A stretch of 64,000 bases of DNA, taken from NCBI RefSeq assembly GCF_001039005.1, contig NZ_LDWR01000067.1, positions 1 to 64,000 on the forward strand, given 5' to 3'. This DNA comes from Burkholderia cepacia. GTDB taxonomy: Bacteria; Pseudomonadota; Gammaproteobacteria; Burkholderiales; Burkholderiaceae. The position numbers were made by a program, and so were the translations under genes. Under the pieces are notes generated by a model. That model did not search any database. It was not told where the DNA came from and saw only the letters and a list, made by a program, of their open reading frames with translations. Below, in pieces: positions 9,571-19,640 of the stretch. The number at the start of each line of letters is the position of its first letter. Position 1 is the stretch's first letter.

Positions 9571-10850
9571 GCTGGTCCGATCGCATCGTCTCCCGTTTCA
9601 ACGACCGGCGCGATGCCGGTGGCAATGCAGCGGGCGGCCGCGTCTCGTCGGCCACGCGCGCCGCGACGGGCGGCCTCGCGAGCGTCGTCAACGGCGTGCG
9701 CCCGAGCCGTTCGCGGATGCTCGACTTCGACTATTCGCTGCTGTGGGTGGCGATCGCGCTGCTCGGGCTCGGCGTCGTGATGGTGTATTCGGCGTCGATC
9801 GCGATGCCCGATTCGCCGAAATACGCGTCGTATCACGATTACGCGTTCCTGATGCGTCACTGCGTGTCGCTCGTCGTCGCGTTCATCGCGGCGGTGGTCG
9901 CGTTCCGCGTGCCGGTGTCGACGTGGGACAAGTACGCGCCGCATCTCTTCCTGATCGCGCTCGTCAGCCTCGTGATCGTGCTGATCCCGCACGTCGGCAA
10001 GGGCGTGAACGGCGCGCGCCGCTGGATTCCGCTCGGCATCACCAACATGCAGCCGTCGGAAATCATGAAGCTCGCCGTGACGATCTACGCGGCGAACTAC
10101 ACGGTGCGCAAGCAGGAATACATGCAGAGCTTCGCGAAAGGCTTCCTGCCGATGGCGTTCGCGGTCGGCCTGGTCGGCGCGCTGCTGCTGCTCGAGCCGG
10201 ACATGGGCGCATTCATGGTGGTGGCCGCGATCGCGATGGGCGTGCTGTTCCTGGGCGGCGTGAACGGCAAGCTGTTCGGCGGCCTCGTCGCGACGGCGGT
10301 CGGCACGTTCACGATGCTGGTATGGCTGTCGCCGTGGCGTCGCGAGCGGATCTTCGCGTATCTCGATCCGTGGGATGAGCGCTACGCGCAGGGCAAGGCC
10401 TACCAGCTCACGCACTCGCTGATCGCGTTCGGCCGCGGCGAATGGTTCGGCGTGGGCCTCGGCGGCAGCGTCGAGAAGCTGAACTACCTGCCGGAAGCGC
10501 ATACCGACTTCATCCTCGCCGTGATCGGCGAGGAACTCGGCTTCGTCGGCGTGCTGGTCGTGATCCTGCTGTTCTACTGGATCGTGCGCCGCGCGTTCGA
10601 GATCGGCCGCCAGGCGCTCGCGCTCGATCGCACGTTCGCGGGCCTGATGGCGAAGGGCATCGGCATCTGGTTCGGCGCGCAAACGTTCATCAACATGGGC
10701 GTGAACCTCGGGCTGCTGCCGACAAAGGGCCTGACGCTGCCGCTGGTGAGCTACGGCGGCTCCGGCATCCTGCTGAACTGCGTCGCGCTCGCGGTGCTGC
10801 TGCGGGTTGATTACGAGAACCGGGTGTTGATGCGCGGAGGGAAGGTATGA
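9567..10850 (+). CDS. ftsW: SEDS-family septal glycosyltransferase FtsW
   Basis: Polytopic membrane protein of 427 residues and the partner polymerase of FtsI. After a cytoplasmic N-terminal tail of about 50 residues come the family's membrane segments. SEDS landmarks are LLEPDMGAF, PEAHTDFILAVIGEELGF and the C-terminal LPLVSYGGSG. The ATG at 9567 overlaps the murD stop (ATGA); the frame continues upstream but is not homologous there. It overlaps murG by 4 bases. Confidence 0.95.
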   Translation: MSWSDRIVSRFNDRRDAGGNAAGGRVSSATRAATGGLASVVNGVRPSRSRMLDFDYSLLWVAIALLGLGVVMVYSASIAMPDSPKYASYHDYAFLMRHCVSLVVAFIAAVVAFRVPVSTWDKYAPHLFLIALVSLVIVLIPHVGKGVNGARRWIPLGITNMQPSEIMKLAVTIYAANYTVRKQEYMQSFAKGFLPMAFAVGLVGALLLLEPDMGAFMVVAAIAMGVLFLGGVNGKLFGGLVATAVGTFTMLVWLSPWRRERIFAYLDPWDERYAQGKAYQLTHSLIAFGRGEWFGVGLGGSVEKLNYLPEAHTDFILAVIGEELGFVGVLVVILLFYWIVRRAFEIGRQALALDRTFAGLMAKGIGIWFGAQTFINMGVNLGLLPTKGLTLPLVSYGGSGILLNCVALAVLLRVDYENRVLMRGGKV

Positions 10851-11950
10851 CCGCGTCGCGACGCACGCTGATGGTGATGGCAGGCGGCACCGGGGGCCAC
10901 GTGTTCCCGGGGCTCGCGGTCGCGCACCGGATGGAAGCGGCGGGCTGGCGCGTCGTGTGGCTCGGCAATCCGGCCGGGATGGAAGCGACGCTCGTGCCGA
11001 AGCACGGCATTCCGATGGAGTACGTGCGATTCGGCGGGCTGCGCGGCAAGGGCCTGAAGACCAAGCTGACGCTGCCGCTCAACCTGCTGCGCGCGTGCTG
11101 GCAGAGCCTCGGCGCGTTGCGCCGCGTGCGGCCGGACGTCGTGCTCGGGATGGGCGGCTACATCACGTTCCCGGCGGGCGTGATGACCGCGCTGTCGGGG
11201 CGCCCGCTCGTGCTGCATGAACAGAATTCGATCGCGGGCCTGACGAACAAGGTGCTCGCGAAACTCGCGAAACGCGTGCTCGTTGCGTTCCCCGGCGCGC
11301 TGCCGCACGCGGAATGGACCGGCAATCCGATTCGTGTGGAACTTGCGCGCACGGAACCGCCCAAAGCACGCTATGCATCGCGCAGCGGCCCGCTGAACGT
11401 GCTGGTCGTCGGCGGCAGCCTCGGTGCGGCCGCATTGAACGAAGTCGTGCCGCGCGCGCTGGCGATGCTGGCGCCGGGCGAACGCCCGCGCATCGTGCAC
11501 CAGGCCGGCGCGAAGCACATCGACGCTTTGAAGGCGAATTATGAAGCGGCCGGTTTCGCGGCCGGCGAAGACGCACGGCTCGTGCCGTTCATCGACGACA
11601 TGGCGGCCGCGTATGCGGCGGCGGATCTCGTGATCTGCCGGTCGGGCGCGATGACGGTGTCGGAGATCGCGGCGGTGGGCGTGGCGGCGCTGTTCGTGCC
11701 GTTCCCGTACGCGGTCGACGATCACCAGACGACCAATGCCGCGTTCCTCGCCGATGCGGGCGCGGCCGTGCTGGTGCAACAACGCGACCTGTCGGCGGAA
11801 CTGCTTGCCGACTGGCTGCGCGGCCAGTCGCGGGCATCGCTCGCGGAAATGGCGGAACGTTCGCGCGCGTTGGCGAAGCCCGAGGCCACCGAAGAAGTGG
11901 CGCGCGTGTGCGCGAAGGCGGCCGGCGCGAACCTGGAAGAACTTAAATGA
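10847..11950 (+). CDS. murG: UDP-GlcNAc:lipid I N-acetylglucosaminyltransferase
   Basis: Membrane-associated GT28 transferase that turns lipid I into lipid II; 367 residues. The glycine-rich N-terminal GGTGGHVFPGLAVA, the central GGSLGAAALN and the donor-binding CRSGAMTVSEIAAVG with the following PYAVDDHQTTNA are present. It overlaps ftsW. Its stop is followed by a 79-base palindromic spacer before murC, the main interruption in an otherwise tight operon. Confidence 0.96.
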   Translation: MTASRRTLMVMAGGTGGHVFPGLAVAHRMEAAGWRVVWLGNPAGMEATLVPKHGIPMEYVRFGGLRGKGLKTKLTLPLNLLRACWQSLGALRRVRPDVVLGMGGYITFPAGVMTALSGRPLVLHEQNSIAGLTNKVLAKLAKRVLVAFPGALPHAEWTGNPIRVELARTEPPKARYASRSGPLNVLVVGGSLGAAALNEVVPRALAMLAPGERPRIVHQAGAKHIDALKANYEAAGFAAGEDARLVPFIDDMAAAYAAADLVICRSGAMTVSEIAAVGVAALFVPFPYAVDDHQTTNAAFLADAGAAVLVQQRDLSAELLADWLRGQSRASLAEMAERSRALAKPEATEEVARVCAKAAGANLEELK

Positions 11951-11954
11951 AACA

Positions 11955-12029
11955 ACCCCCACGCTCACTTCGTTCGCTGCCCCCCGAGGGGGCGGTCAGC
12001 CTCCTTGGGGCGGCCCGGCGGAGGCTGAC
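11955..12029 (+). repeat. REP-like palindromic element between murG and murC
   Basis: The spacer holds two inverted repeats. GCCCCC (11979-11984) pairs with GGGGGC (11988-11993) around a CGA loop. GTCAGCCTCC (11995-12004) pairs perfectly over 10 bases with GGAGGCTGAC (12020-12029). The GC-rich text CCCCCACGCT...CGAGGGGG resembles dispersed intergenic repeats I recall from Burkholderiales genomes. That is memory, not a search result. Confidence 0.7.
12020..12024 (+). promoter_or_regulatory. murC ribosome binding site inside a hairpin stem
   Basis: GGAGG at 12020-12024 is a perfect Shine-Dalgarno sequence, 5 bases before the murC ATG at 12030. It forms the 3' arm of the 10-base-pair stem 11995-12004/12020-12029, so in folded RNA it would be fully paired. 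Confidence 0.75.
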
Positions 12030-13427
<1,398 letters not shown>

Positions 13428-13428
13428 C

Positions 13429-14370
13429 ATGAGCGGGATCGATCCGAAACGTTTCGGCAAGGTGGCGGTGTTGTTCGGCGGCGAATCCGCCGAGCGCGAG
13501 GTGTCGCTCACCTCGGGCCGCCTCGTGCTGCAGGGCCTGCGTGACGCGGGCGTCGATGCGCATCCGTTCGACCCGGCCGAGCGGCCGCTGTCGGCGCTGA
13601 AGGACGAGGGCTTCGTGCGCGCATTCAACGCGCTGCACGGCGGCTACGGCGAGAACGGCCAGATCCAGGGCGCACTCGATTTCTACGGGATCCGCTACAC
13701 GGGCAGCGGCGTGCTCGGGTCGGCGCTCGGTCTCGACAAGTTCCGCACGAAGCTCGTATGGCAGCAGACGGGCGTGCCGACGCCGCCGTTCGAGACGGTG
13801 ATGCGCGGCGACGACCTCGCGGCGCGCGCGCCGGAAATCGTCGCGAAGCTCGGCCTGCCGCTGTTCGTGAAGCCGGCGAGCGAAGGCTCGAGTGTCGCGG
13901 TGCTGAAGGTGAAGACGGCCGACGCGCTGCCGGCCGCGCTCGAGGAAGCCGCGACGCACGACAAGATCGTGATCGTCGAGAAGAGCATCGAGGGCGGCGG
14001 CGAATACACCGCGTGCATCGCCGGCGATCTCGACCTGCCGTTGATCAAGATCGTGCCGGCGGGCGAGTTCTACGACTACCACGCGAAGTACGTCGCCGAC
14101 GATACGCAGTACCTGATCCCGTGCGGCCTGCCGGCCGAACAGGAAGCGGAACTGAAGCGCATCGCGCGCCGCGCGTTCGACGTGCTCGGCTGCACCGACT
14201 GGGGCCGCGCGGATTTCATGCTCGACGCGGCCGGCAATGCGTATTTCCTGGAAGTGAACACGGCCCCCGGGATGACCGACCACTCGCTGCCGCCGAAGGC
14301 CGCGCGTGCGGTCGGCATCAGCTATTCGGAGCTGGTCGTGAAGGTGCTGTCGCTCACGCTCAACGACTGA
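13429..14370 (+). CDS. ddl: D-alanine:D-alanine ligase
   Basis: ATP-grasp enzyme of 313 residues (DdlB type, as usual in dcw clusters) that makes the dipeptide used by MurF. Motifs seen are FGGESAEREVSLTSG near the N-terminus, KPASEGSSVAV in the central domain and the metal-binding EVNTAPGMTDHSLPPKAA near the C-terminus. One base separates it from the murC stop (TGACATG), implying coupled translation. Confidence 0.95.
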   Translation: MSGIDPKRFGKVAVLFGGESAEREVSLTSGRLVLQGLRDAGVDAHPFDPAERPLSALKDEGFVRAFNALHGGYGENGQIQGALDFYGIRYTGSGVLGSALGLDKFRTKLVWQQTGVPTPPFETVMRGDDLAARAPEIVAKLGLPLFVKPASEGSSVAVLKVKTADALPAALEEAATHDKIVIVEKSIEGGGEYTACIAGDLDLPLIKIVPAGEFYDYHAKYVADDTQYLIPCGLPAEQEAELKRIARRAFDVLGCTDWGRADFMLDAAGNAYFLEVNTAPGMTDHSLPPKAARAVGISYSELVVKVLSLTLND

Positions 14371-14389
14371 CGCAGGAACGGAACGACGT

Positions 14390-15142
14390 ATGTGGAACAA
14401 CGTTCGCCAACTCAACCTTGCCGCCAGCGCGCTGTACGCGCTGCTGCTGCTCGTGTTGGCGGCGGCCGGCTGCTACTGGCTGATCCAGCGCCCGACGTTC
14501 GCGCTGCGCGAAATCCGGATCGACGGCGACACCGAGCACATCAACACGCCGACGGTGCGCGCGGGCGTGGTCGGCCGGCTGAAGGGCAATTTCTTTACCG
14601 TCGATCTCGACACGGCGCGCGCCGCGTTCGAGCAGATGCCCTGGGTGCGCCATGCGAGCGTGCGCCGGGTGTGGCCGAATGCGCTGGCTGTCACGCTCGA
14701 GGAGTACAAACCGCTCGGGACCTGGGGCAGCGACCAGCTCGTGAGCGTCGACGGCGAGCTGTTCACCGCGAACCAGGGCGAGCTGGATCAGGAACTGCCG
14801 GCGTTCGACGGCCCGGAGGGCAGTGCGAAGGAAGTCGTTACGCGGTATCGCGACTTCGGGAAATGGTTTGCGCCGCTGAAGGCGGCGCCGGAAGAAGTGA
14901 CGCTGTCGGCGCGGTACGCGTGGACGGTGAAGCTGTCGAACGGCATGCAGGTGGAGCTGGGCAAGGAACGCAACAGCGACACGCTGCATGACCGGAGCCA
15001 GCGCCTTGTCGCCGCATGGCCGGCCGTCACGGAGCGTTGGGGCAACGACATCGAGTACGCGGACCTGCGTTATCCGAACGGATTCGCAATTCGTGCGGCA
15101 GGCATGCGGTTCCTGACCGATACCGACAAGCGCAAGAAGTAA
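14390..15142 (+). CDS. ftsQ: Cell division protein FtsQ
   Basis: Bitopic divisome protein of 250 residues. It has a short cytoplasmic start, one membrane helix (about residues 9-30) and a periplasmic POTRA domain beginning near FALREIRIDGDTEH. The FtsQ-type C-terminal domain includes PNALAVTLEEYKPLGTW and DLRYPNGFAIR. It recruits FtsB and FtsL. AGGA lies 13 bases before the ATG. Confidence 0.93.
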   Translation: MWNNVRQLNLAASALYALLLLVLAAAGCYWLIQRPTFALREIRIDGDTEHINTPTVRAGVVGRLKGNFFTVDLDTARAAFEQMPWVRHASVRRVWPNALAVTLEEYKPLGTWGSDQLVSVDGELFTANQGELDQELPAFDGPEGSAKEVVTRYRDFGKWFAPLKAAPEEVTLSARYAWTVKLSNGMQVELGKERNSDTLHDRSQRLVAAWPAVTERWGNDIEYADLRYPNGFAIRAAGMRFLTDTDKRKK

Positions 15143-15168
15143 CGAGAGATCACACGCAAGAGCACTTT

Positions 15169-16401
15169 ATGAGCAAAGACTACAAGGATCTGCTGGTTTC
15201 CCTCGACATCGGCACGTCGAAGGTGGTGGCCATCGTCGCCGAGCTGAAGGGCGAAGGCCACTACGAGGTGATCGGTCTCGGCCAGAGCGAGTCGAAGGGT
15301 CTGAAGAAAGGCGTGGTGGTCAATATCGAGGCCACCGTGCAGTCGATCCAGCGCGCGCTCGAGGAAGCCGAGCTGATGGCCGACTGCAAGATCACCAACG
15401 TGTTCACGGGGATCGCGGGCAGCCACATCCGCAGCTTCAACTCGAGCGGGATGGTCGCGATCAAGGACAAGGAAGTCACGCAGACCGATGTGGCGCGCGT
15501 GATCGAGACCGCGAAGGCGATCAACATCCCGACCGACCAGCAGGTGCTGCACATCCTCACGCAGGAATTCATCATCGACGGCCAGGAAGACGTGCGCGAG
15601 CCGATCGGGATGAGCGGCATCCGCCTCGAGGTGAAGGTGCACATCGTGACGGGCGCGGTGAGCGCCGCGCAGAACATCGTCAAGTGCGTGCGCCGCTGCG
15701 GGCTCGAAGTGAACGACCTGATCCTGCAGCCGCTCGCGTCGTCGCTGGCCGTGCTGACGGAAGACGAGAAGGATCTCGGCGTGGTGCTCGTCGACGTCGG
15801 CGGCGGCACGACGGACATCGCGATCTTCGCCGAAGGCGCGATCCGCCACACCGCGGTGATTCCGATCGCCGGCGACCAGATCACGAGCGACATCGCAATG
15901 GCGCTGCGTACGCCGACGCCGGATGCGGAAGACATCAAGGTCGGCTACGGGATCGCGAAGCAGGCGCTCGCCGATCCGGACGAGATGGTCGAAGTGCCGG
16001 GCCTCGGCGAACGCGGCCCGCGCACGCTGTCGCGCCAGGCGCTCGCGGCCGTGATCGAGCCGCGCGTCGAGGAACTGTTCTCGCTCGTGCAGCAGGTCGT
16101 GCGCGAATCGGGTTACGAAGAACTGCTGAGCTCCGGCGTGGTCATTACCGGCGGTGCCGCGATGATGCCGGGCATGGTCGAGCTCGGCGAAGACATTTTC
16201 CTGAAACCGGTGCGCATCGGCGCGCCGGAGTATGCAGGCGGCCTTTCCGACGTCGTGCGCAATCCGCGCTACTCGACGGCGATGGGGTTGCTCGTCGAAG
16301 GCAGCGCTCAGCGCATGCGCGGCCGCAAGGTCGCCGTGCAGTCCGGCAACGCGGGGCAGGTGTTCTCGCGGATGAAGGAATGGTTCCTGAGCAACTTCTG
16401 A
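15169..16401 (+). CDS. ftsA: Cell division protein FtsA
   Basis: Actin-like ATPase that tethers FtsZ to the membrane; 410 residues. The first phosphate-binding segment (SLDIGTSKVVAIVAE), the second (VDVGGGTTDIAIF) and the adenosine motif (GVVITGGAAMMPG) are present. The 1C subdomain sits between them. The C-terminal VFSRMKEWFLSNF is the amphipathic membrane-targeting helix. The ATG at 15169 was chosen because it begins the conserved MSKDYKDLLVSLDIG; the open frame upstream overlaps ftsQ. Confidence 0.96.
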   Translation: MSKDYKDLLVSLDIGTSKVVAIVAELKGEGHYEVIGLGQSESKGLKKGVVVNIEATVQSIQRALEEAELMADCKITNVFTGIAGSHIRSFNSSGMVAIKDKEVTQTDVARVIETAKAINIPTDQQVLHILTQEFIIDGQEDVREPIGMSGIRLEVKVHIVTGAVSAAQNIVKCVRRCGLEVNDLILQPLASSLAVLTEDEKDLGVVLVDVGGGTTDIAIFAEGAIRHTAVIPIAGDQITSDIAMALRTPTPDAEDIKVGYGIAKQALADPDEMVEVPGLGERGPRTLSRQALAAVIEPRVEELFSLVQQVVRESGYEELLSSGVVITGGAAMMPGMVELGEDIFLKPVRIGAPEYAGGLSDVVRNPRYSTAMGLLVEGSAQRMRGRKVAVQSGNAGQVFSRMKEWFLSNF

Positions 16402-16512
16402 CGAACCGAATCGAAATTCGCGCCGGTGCCGGCGGCTGGCGCGCGACAGGGGGTTGCCCGATCTCCTGCCGAATAACGGCCGAGTAGCAGTAATTCTCTT
16501 GACGGAGGCAAC

Positions 16513-17709
16513 ATGGAATTCGAAATGCTGGAAACCGAAACCAACGGCACCATCATCAAGGTGGTGGGCGTTGGCGGCGCTGGCGGCAATGCCGTACAGC
16601 ACATGATCAACCGCGGCGTGCAGGGCGTCGACTTCATCGTGATGAACACGGACGCCCAGGCGCTGTCGCGTTCGCGCGCATCGTCGGTGATCCAGCTTGG
16701 CAACACGGGCCTCGGCGCCGGTGCGAAGCCGGAAATGGGCCGTGCGGCAGCGGAAGAAGCGCGTGAGCGCATCGCCGACGCACTGCGCGGTGCGCACATG
16801 GTGTTCATTACGGCCGGCATGGGCGGCGGTACGGGCACGGGCGCGGCACCGGTGGTCGCGCAGATCGCGAAGGAGATGGGCATTCTGACGGTTGGTGTCG
16901 TCAGCAAGCCGTTCGAGTTCGAAGGTGGCAAGCGCATGCGCGTCGCCGAAGCAGGTTCGCAGCAACTGGAGGATCACGTCGACTCGCTGATCGTCGTGCT
17001 GAACGACAAGCTGTTCGACGTGATGGGCGACGACGCCGAGATGGACAAGTGCTTCCAGTGTGCGGACGACGTGTTGAACAACGCGGTCGCAGGCATCGCT
17101 GAAATCATCAATGTCGATGGCCTCGTGAACGTCGACTTCGAAGACGTGAAGACGGTGATGGGCGAGCAGGGCAAGGCGATGATGGGCACGGCGACGGTCG
17201 CCGGCGTCGATCGCGCGCGCCTCGCGGCGGAACAGGCCGTGGCGAGCCCGCTGCTCGAAGGCGTCGATCTGTCGGGTGCGCGCGGCGTGCTGGTCAACAT
17301 CACGTCGAGCCGTTCGCTGCGCCTGTCGGAAACGCGCGAAGTGATGAACACGATCAAGAGCTACGCGGCGGAAGATGCCACGGTGATCTTCGGTGCGGTG
17401 TACGACGACGCGATGGGCGATGCGCTGCGCGTGACGGTCGTGGCGACGGGTCTGGGCCGTGCGGCGAAGAAGCAGCAGTCGGCACCGATGACGTTGCTGC
17501 GCACGGGTACGGACAACCAGCCGGTCAGCGCGGTCTCGCACGGTTATGCACCGGCGCATCACGTCAGCACGGCCGACTACGGCGCGCTCGATACGCCGGC
17601 GGTGTGGCGCAATTCGCGCGAAACCGCGGCATCGCACGTGCAGGCGCTGCAGGAGAAGGGTGTCGACACCTACGACATTCCGGCTTTCCTGCGCAAGCAG
17701 GCTGACTGA
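16513..17709 (+). CDS. ftsZ: Cell division protein FtsZ
   Basis: Tubulin-like GTPase forming the Z-ring; 398 residues. The GTP-binding GVGGAGGNAVQHM, the signature GGGTGTG (residues 104-110) and the T7-loop segment are present. The conserved C-terminal peptide DIPAFLRKQAD (388-398) binds FtsA and ZapD-type partners; zapD is also in this window. GGAGG lies 6 bases before the ATG. A 111-base spacer separates it from ftsA, long for this operon. Confidence 0.97.
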   Translation: MEFEMLETETNGTIIKVVGVGGAGGNAVQHMINRGVQGVDFIVMNTDAQALSRSRASSVIQLGNTGLGAGAKPEMGRAAAEEARERIADALRGAHMVFITAGMGGGTGTGAAPVVAQIAKEMGILTVGVVSKPFEFEGGKRMRVAEAGSQQLEDHVDSLIVVLNDKLFDVMGDDAEMDKCFQCADDVLNNAVAGIAEIINVDGLVNVDFEDVKTVMGEQGKAMMGTATVAGVDRARLAAEQAVASPLLEGVDLSGARGVLVNITSSRSLRLSETREVMNTIKSYAAEDATVIFGAVYDDAMGDALRVTVVATGLGRAAKKQQSAPMTLLRTGTDNQPVSAVSHGYAPAHHVSTADYGALDTPAVWRNSRETAASHVQALQEKGVDTYDIPAFLRKQAD

Positions 17710-17726
17710 CGCAAACACAGGCGAAG

Positions 17727-17746
17727 CCGCGGCGAAATCGCCGCGG
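17727..17746 (+). other. GC-rich hairpin downstream of ftsZ
   Basis: CCGCGGCG (17727-17734) pairs with CGCCGCGG (17739-17746) around an AAAT loop. No T-tract follows, so it is not a classic intrinsic terminator. It may still mark the end of the dcw transcript or protect its 3' end. Confidence 0.4.
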
Positions 17747-17897
17747 TATCGCCGGCGTGACGGATGCTACGGACCACGACAGGCCGCGTCGGATACGACG
17801 CCGGGCCGGGAAACGTGCCCTCTTCGCTTCGGCGGGGCGGGATGGGCCGTGCTGTCCGCAACACGCTGAAAAACCGTATCGCTATGAGGGACCAGCC

Positions 17898-18404
17898 ATG
17901 ATTCAAGTGGGCGACGCGCTGCCCGACGCGCAATTGTTCGAGTTCATCGACGACGCGCGCGAAGGGTGCACGCTGGGGCCGAACGCCTACAGCGTGCGCG
18001 ACCAGGTCGCGGGAAAGCGGGTGGTGATCTTCGGATTGCCGGGCGCTTTCACACCGACCTGCTCGGCGCAGCATGTGCCGGGCTATGTCGAGCACGCCGA
18101 GCAACTGCGCTCGGCGGGTATCGACGAGATCTGGTGCGTGTCCGTCAACGACGCATTCGTGATGGGCGCATGGGGACGTGATCTGCACACCGCGGGCAAG
18201 GTGCGCATGATGGCGGACGGCAGCGCGGCTTTCACTCATGCGCTGGGGCTGACGCAGGATTTGTCCGCGCGTGGCATGGGAATTCGTTCCCTGCGCTACG
18301 CGATGGTGATTGACGGCGGTGTGGTCAAGACGCTGGCCGTCGAGGCGCCGGGCAAATTCGAAGTGAGCGATGCGGCGAGTGTTCTCGCGACGTTGACGTC
18401 CTGA
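17898..18404 (+). CDS. Peroxiredoxin, Prx5/hybrid-type
   Basis: A thiol peroxidase of 168 residues. The peroxidatic cysteine is C55 in PGAFTPTCS, the hallmark of the Prx5 subfamily, which usually uses glutathione or glutaredoxin as reductant. The start is the ATG at 17898 (MIQVGDALPDAQLFEF); the frame is open upstream but reads arginine-rich, non-homologous sequence. It lies between ftsZ and lpxC, as I recall for Burkholderia, but has no evident functional link to division. The physiological reductant is unknown. Confidence 0.9.
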   Translation: MIQVGDALPDAQLFEFIDDAREGCTLGPNAYSVRDQVAGKRVVIFGLPGAFTPTCSAQHVPGYVEHAEQLRSAGIDEIWCVSVNDAFVMGAWGRDLHTAGKVRMMADGSAAFTHALGLTQDLSARGMGIRSLRYAMVIDGGVVKTLAVEAPGKFEVSDAASVLATLTS

Positions 18405-18583
18405 TCGTGCGGTGCGCCGTTGCCTGCCGGCAACGCTGCTCACCGGCCTCAGGGCAGTTGTAACACGGGCTGATGACCGGAAACGCCTCCGTTCCGGGCA
18501 TCGGCCCGTCCCGTATCGGCGCGGGTAAACTGCCGAAACAGATTGATACGCAGTTTCAAACAGCGTTGAATAGGGAATTACGC

Positions 18584-18589
18584 TATAAT
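18584..18589 (+). promoter_or_regulatory. Putative -10 element of lpxC
   Basis: A perfect TATAAT lies at 18584-18589, about 56 bases before the lpxC ATG. No good -35 is seen 16-18 bases upstream; TTGAAT at 18566 is too close. A 7-base-pair hairpin (18612-18618 with 18624-18630) lies in the resulting leader. Confidence 0.5.
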
Positions 18590-18644
18590 CCCGCCTATCG
18601 AATATAACTCCTGATTGACATCTTCAATCAAGACGAAGAACACC

Positions 18645-19562
18645 ATGCTGAAGCAGCGCACCATCAAATCCATCGTCAAGACCGTGGGGATCGGTGTCCA
18701 CTCGGGCCGCAAGATCGAGCTGACGCTCCGTCCCGCCGCGCCCGGCACGGGCATCGTTTTCTCGCGCGTTGACCTGCCCACGCCCGTCGACATTCCCGCC
18801 TCGGCGATGTCGATCGGCGACACGCGGCTCGCGTCGGTGCTGCAGAAGGATGGCGTGCGCGTGTCGACGGTCGAGCACCTGATGTCCGCGTGCGCGGGCC
18901 TCGGCATCGACAACCTGTATGTCGACGTGACGGCTGAAGAAATCCCGATCATGGACGGCAGCGCGGCGACCTTCGTGTTCCTGATCCAGTCCGCCGGCAT
19001 CGAGGAGCAGAACGCGCCGAAGCGCTTCATCAAGGTGAAGAAAACGGTCGAAATCCGCGATGGCGACAAGTTCGCGCGTCTCGATCCGTATTTCGGCTTC
19101 AAGCTGAAGTTCTCGATCGATTTCCGGCACCCGGCTGTCGACAAGACGGGCCAGGAGCTTGAGGTCGATTTCGCGAATACGTCGTACGTGCGCGAGATCG
19201 CGCGTGCGCGCACGTTCGGCTTCGCGCACGAGGCAGAGATGCTGCGGGAGATCGGCCTGGCGCGCGGCGGCAGCATGGACAATGCGATCGTGCTCGACGA
19301 GTACCGCATCCTGAACAACGACGGGCTGCGCTACGACGACGAGTTCGTGAAGCACAAGATGCTCGACGCGATCGGCGACCTGTACGTGATCGGCCATCCG
19401 CTGCTGGCGTCGTACACCGCGTACAAGTCGGGCCACGGGCTGAACAACGCGCTGCTGCGCGAGCTGCTCGCGCATGAAGACGCGTACGAGGTCGTCACGT
19501 TTGACGATCCGCAGGCTGCCCCGCGCGGCTTCGCGTTCGACGCGCAGACGGCGTTCGCCTGA
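18645..19562 (+). CDS. lpxC: UDP-3-O-acyl-N-acetylglucosamine deacetylase LpxC
   Basis: Zinc deacetylase catalysing the committed step of lipid A synthesis; 305 residues, the same length as E. coli LpxC. Zinc ligands are H78 (in VEHLMSACAGLG), H237 and D241 (in HKMLDAIGDLYVIGHP). The ATG at 18645 gives the conserved MLKQRTIKSIVKTVGIGVHSG. It is followed by an intrinsic terminator, so it probably forms its own transcription unit behind the TATAAT at 18584. Confidence 0.96.
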   Translation: MLKQRTIKSIVKTVGIGVHSGRKIELTLRPAAPGTGIVFSRVDLPTPVDIPASAMSIGDTRLASVLQKDGVRVSTVEHLMSACAGLGIDNLYVDVTAEEIPIMDGSAATFVFLIQSAGIEEQNAPKRFIKVKKTVEIRDGDKFARLDPYFGFKLKFSIDFRHPAVDKTGQELEVDFANTSYVREIARARTFGFAHEAEMLREIGLARGGSMDNAIVLDEYRILNNDGLRYDDEFVKHKMLDAIGDLYVIGHPLLASYTAYKSGHGLNNALLRELLAHEDAYEVVTFDDPQAAPRGFAFDAQTAFA

Positions 19563-19584
19563 CCGGCATTCGGTACCAGTAATG

Positions 19585-19612
19585 AAAAAAGCGGCCTGCG
19601 GGCCGCTTTTTT
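19585..19612. terminator. Bidirectional intrinsic terminator, lpxC / dciA-like gene
   Basis: Stem GCGGCC (19591-19596) and GGCCGC (19601-19606) with a TGCG loop, flanked by six A on the left and six T on the right. It sits between two convergent genes and can work on both strands. Confidence 0.9.
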
Positions 19613-19640
19613 ATTGGTCTGCCGCCGCGGGCGGGCGCGC

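Noticed and set aside
15070..17718. A very long open frame (about 880 codons) antisense to ftsA and ftsZ.
   Set aside because: High GC genomes leave long antisense frames because stop codons are rare opposite GC-rich third positions. The translation is histidine/arginine-rich and has no domain; ftsA and ftsZ on the other strand are certain.
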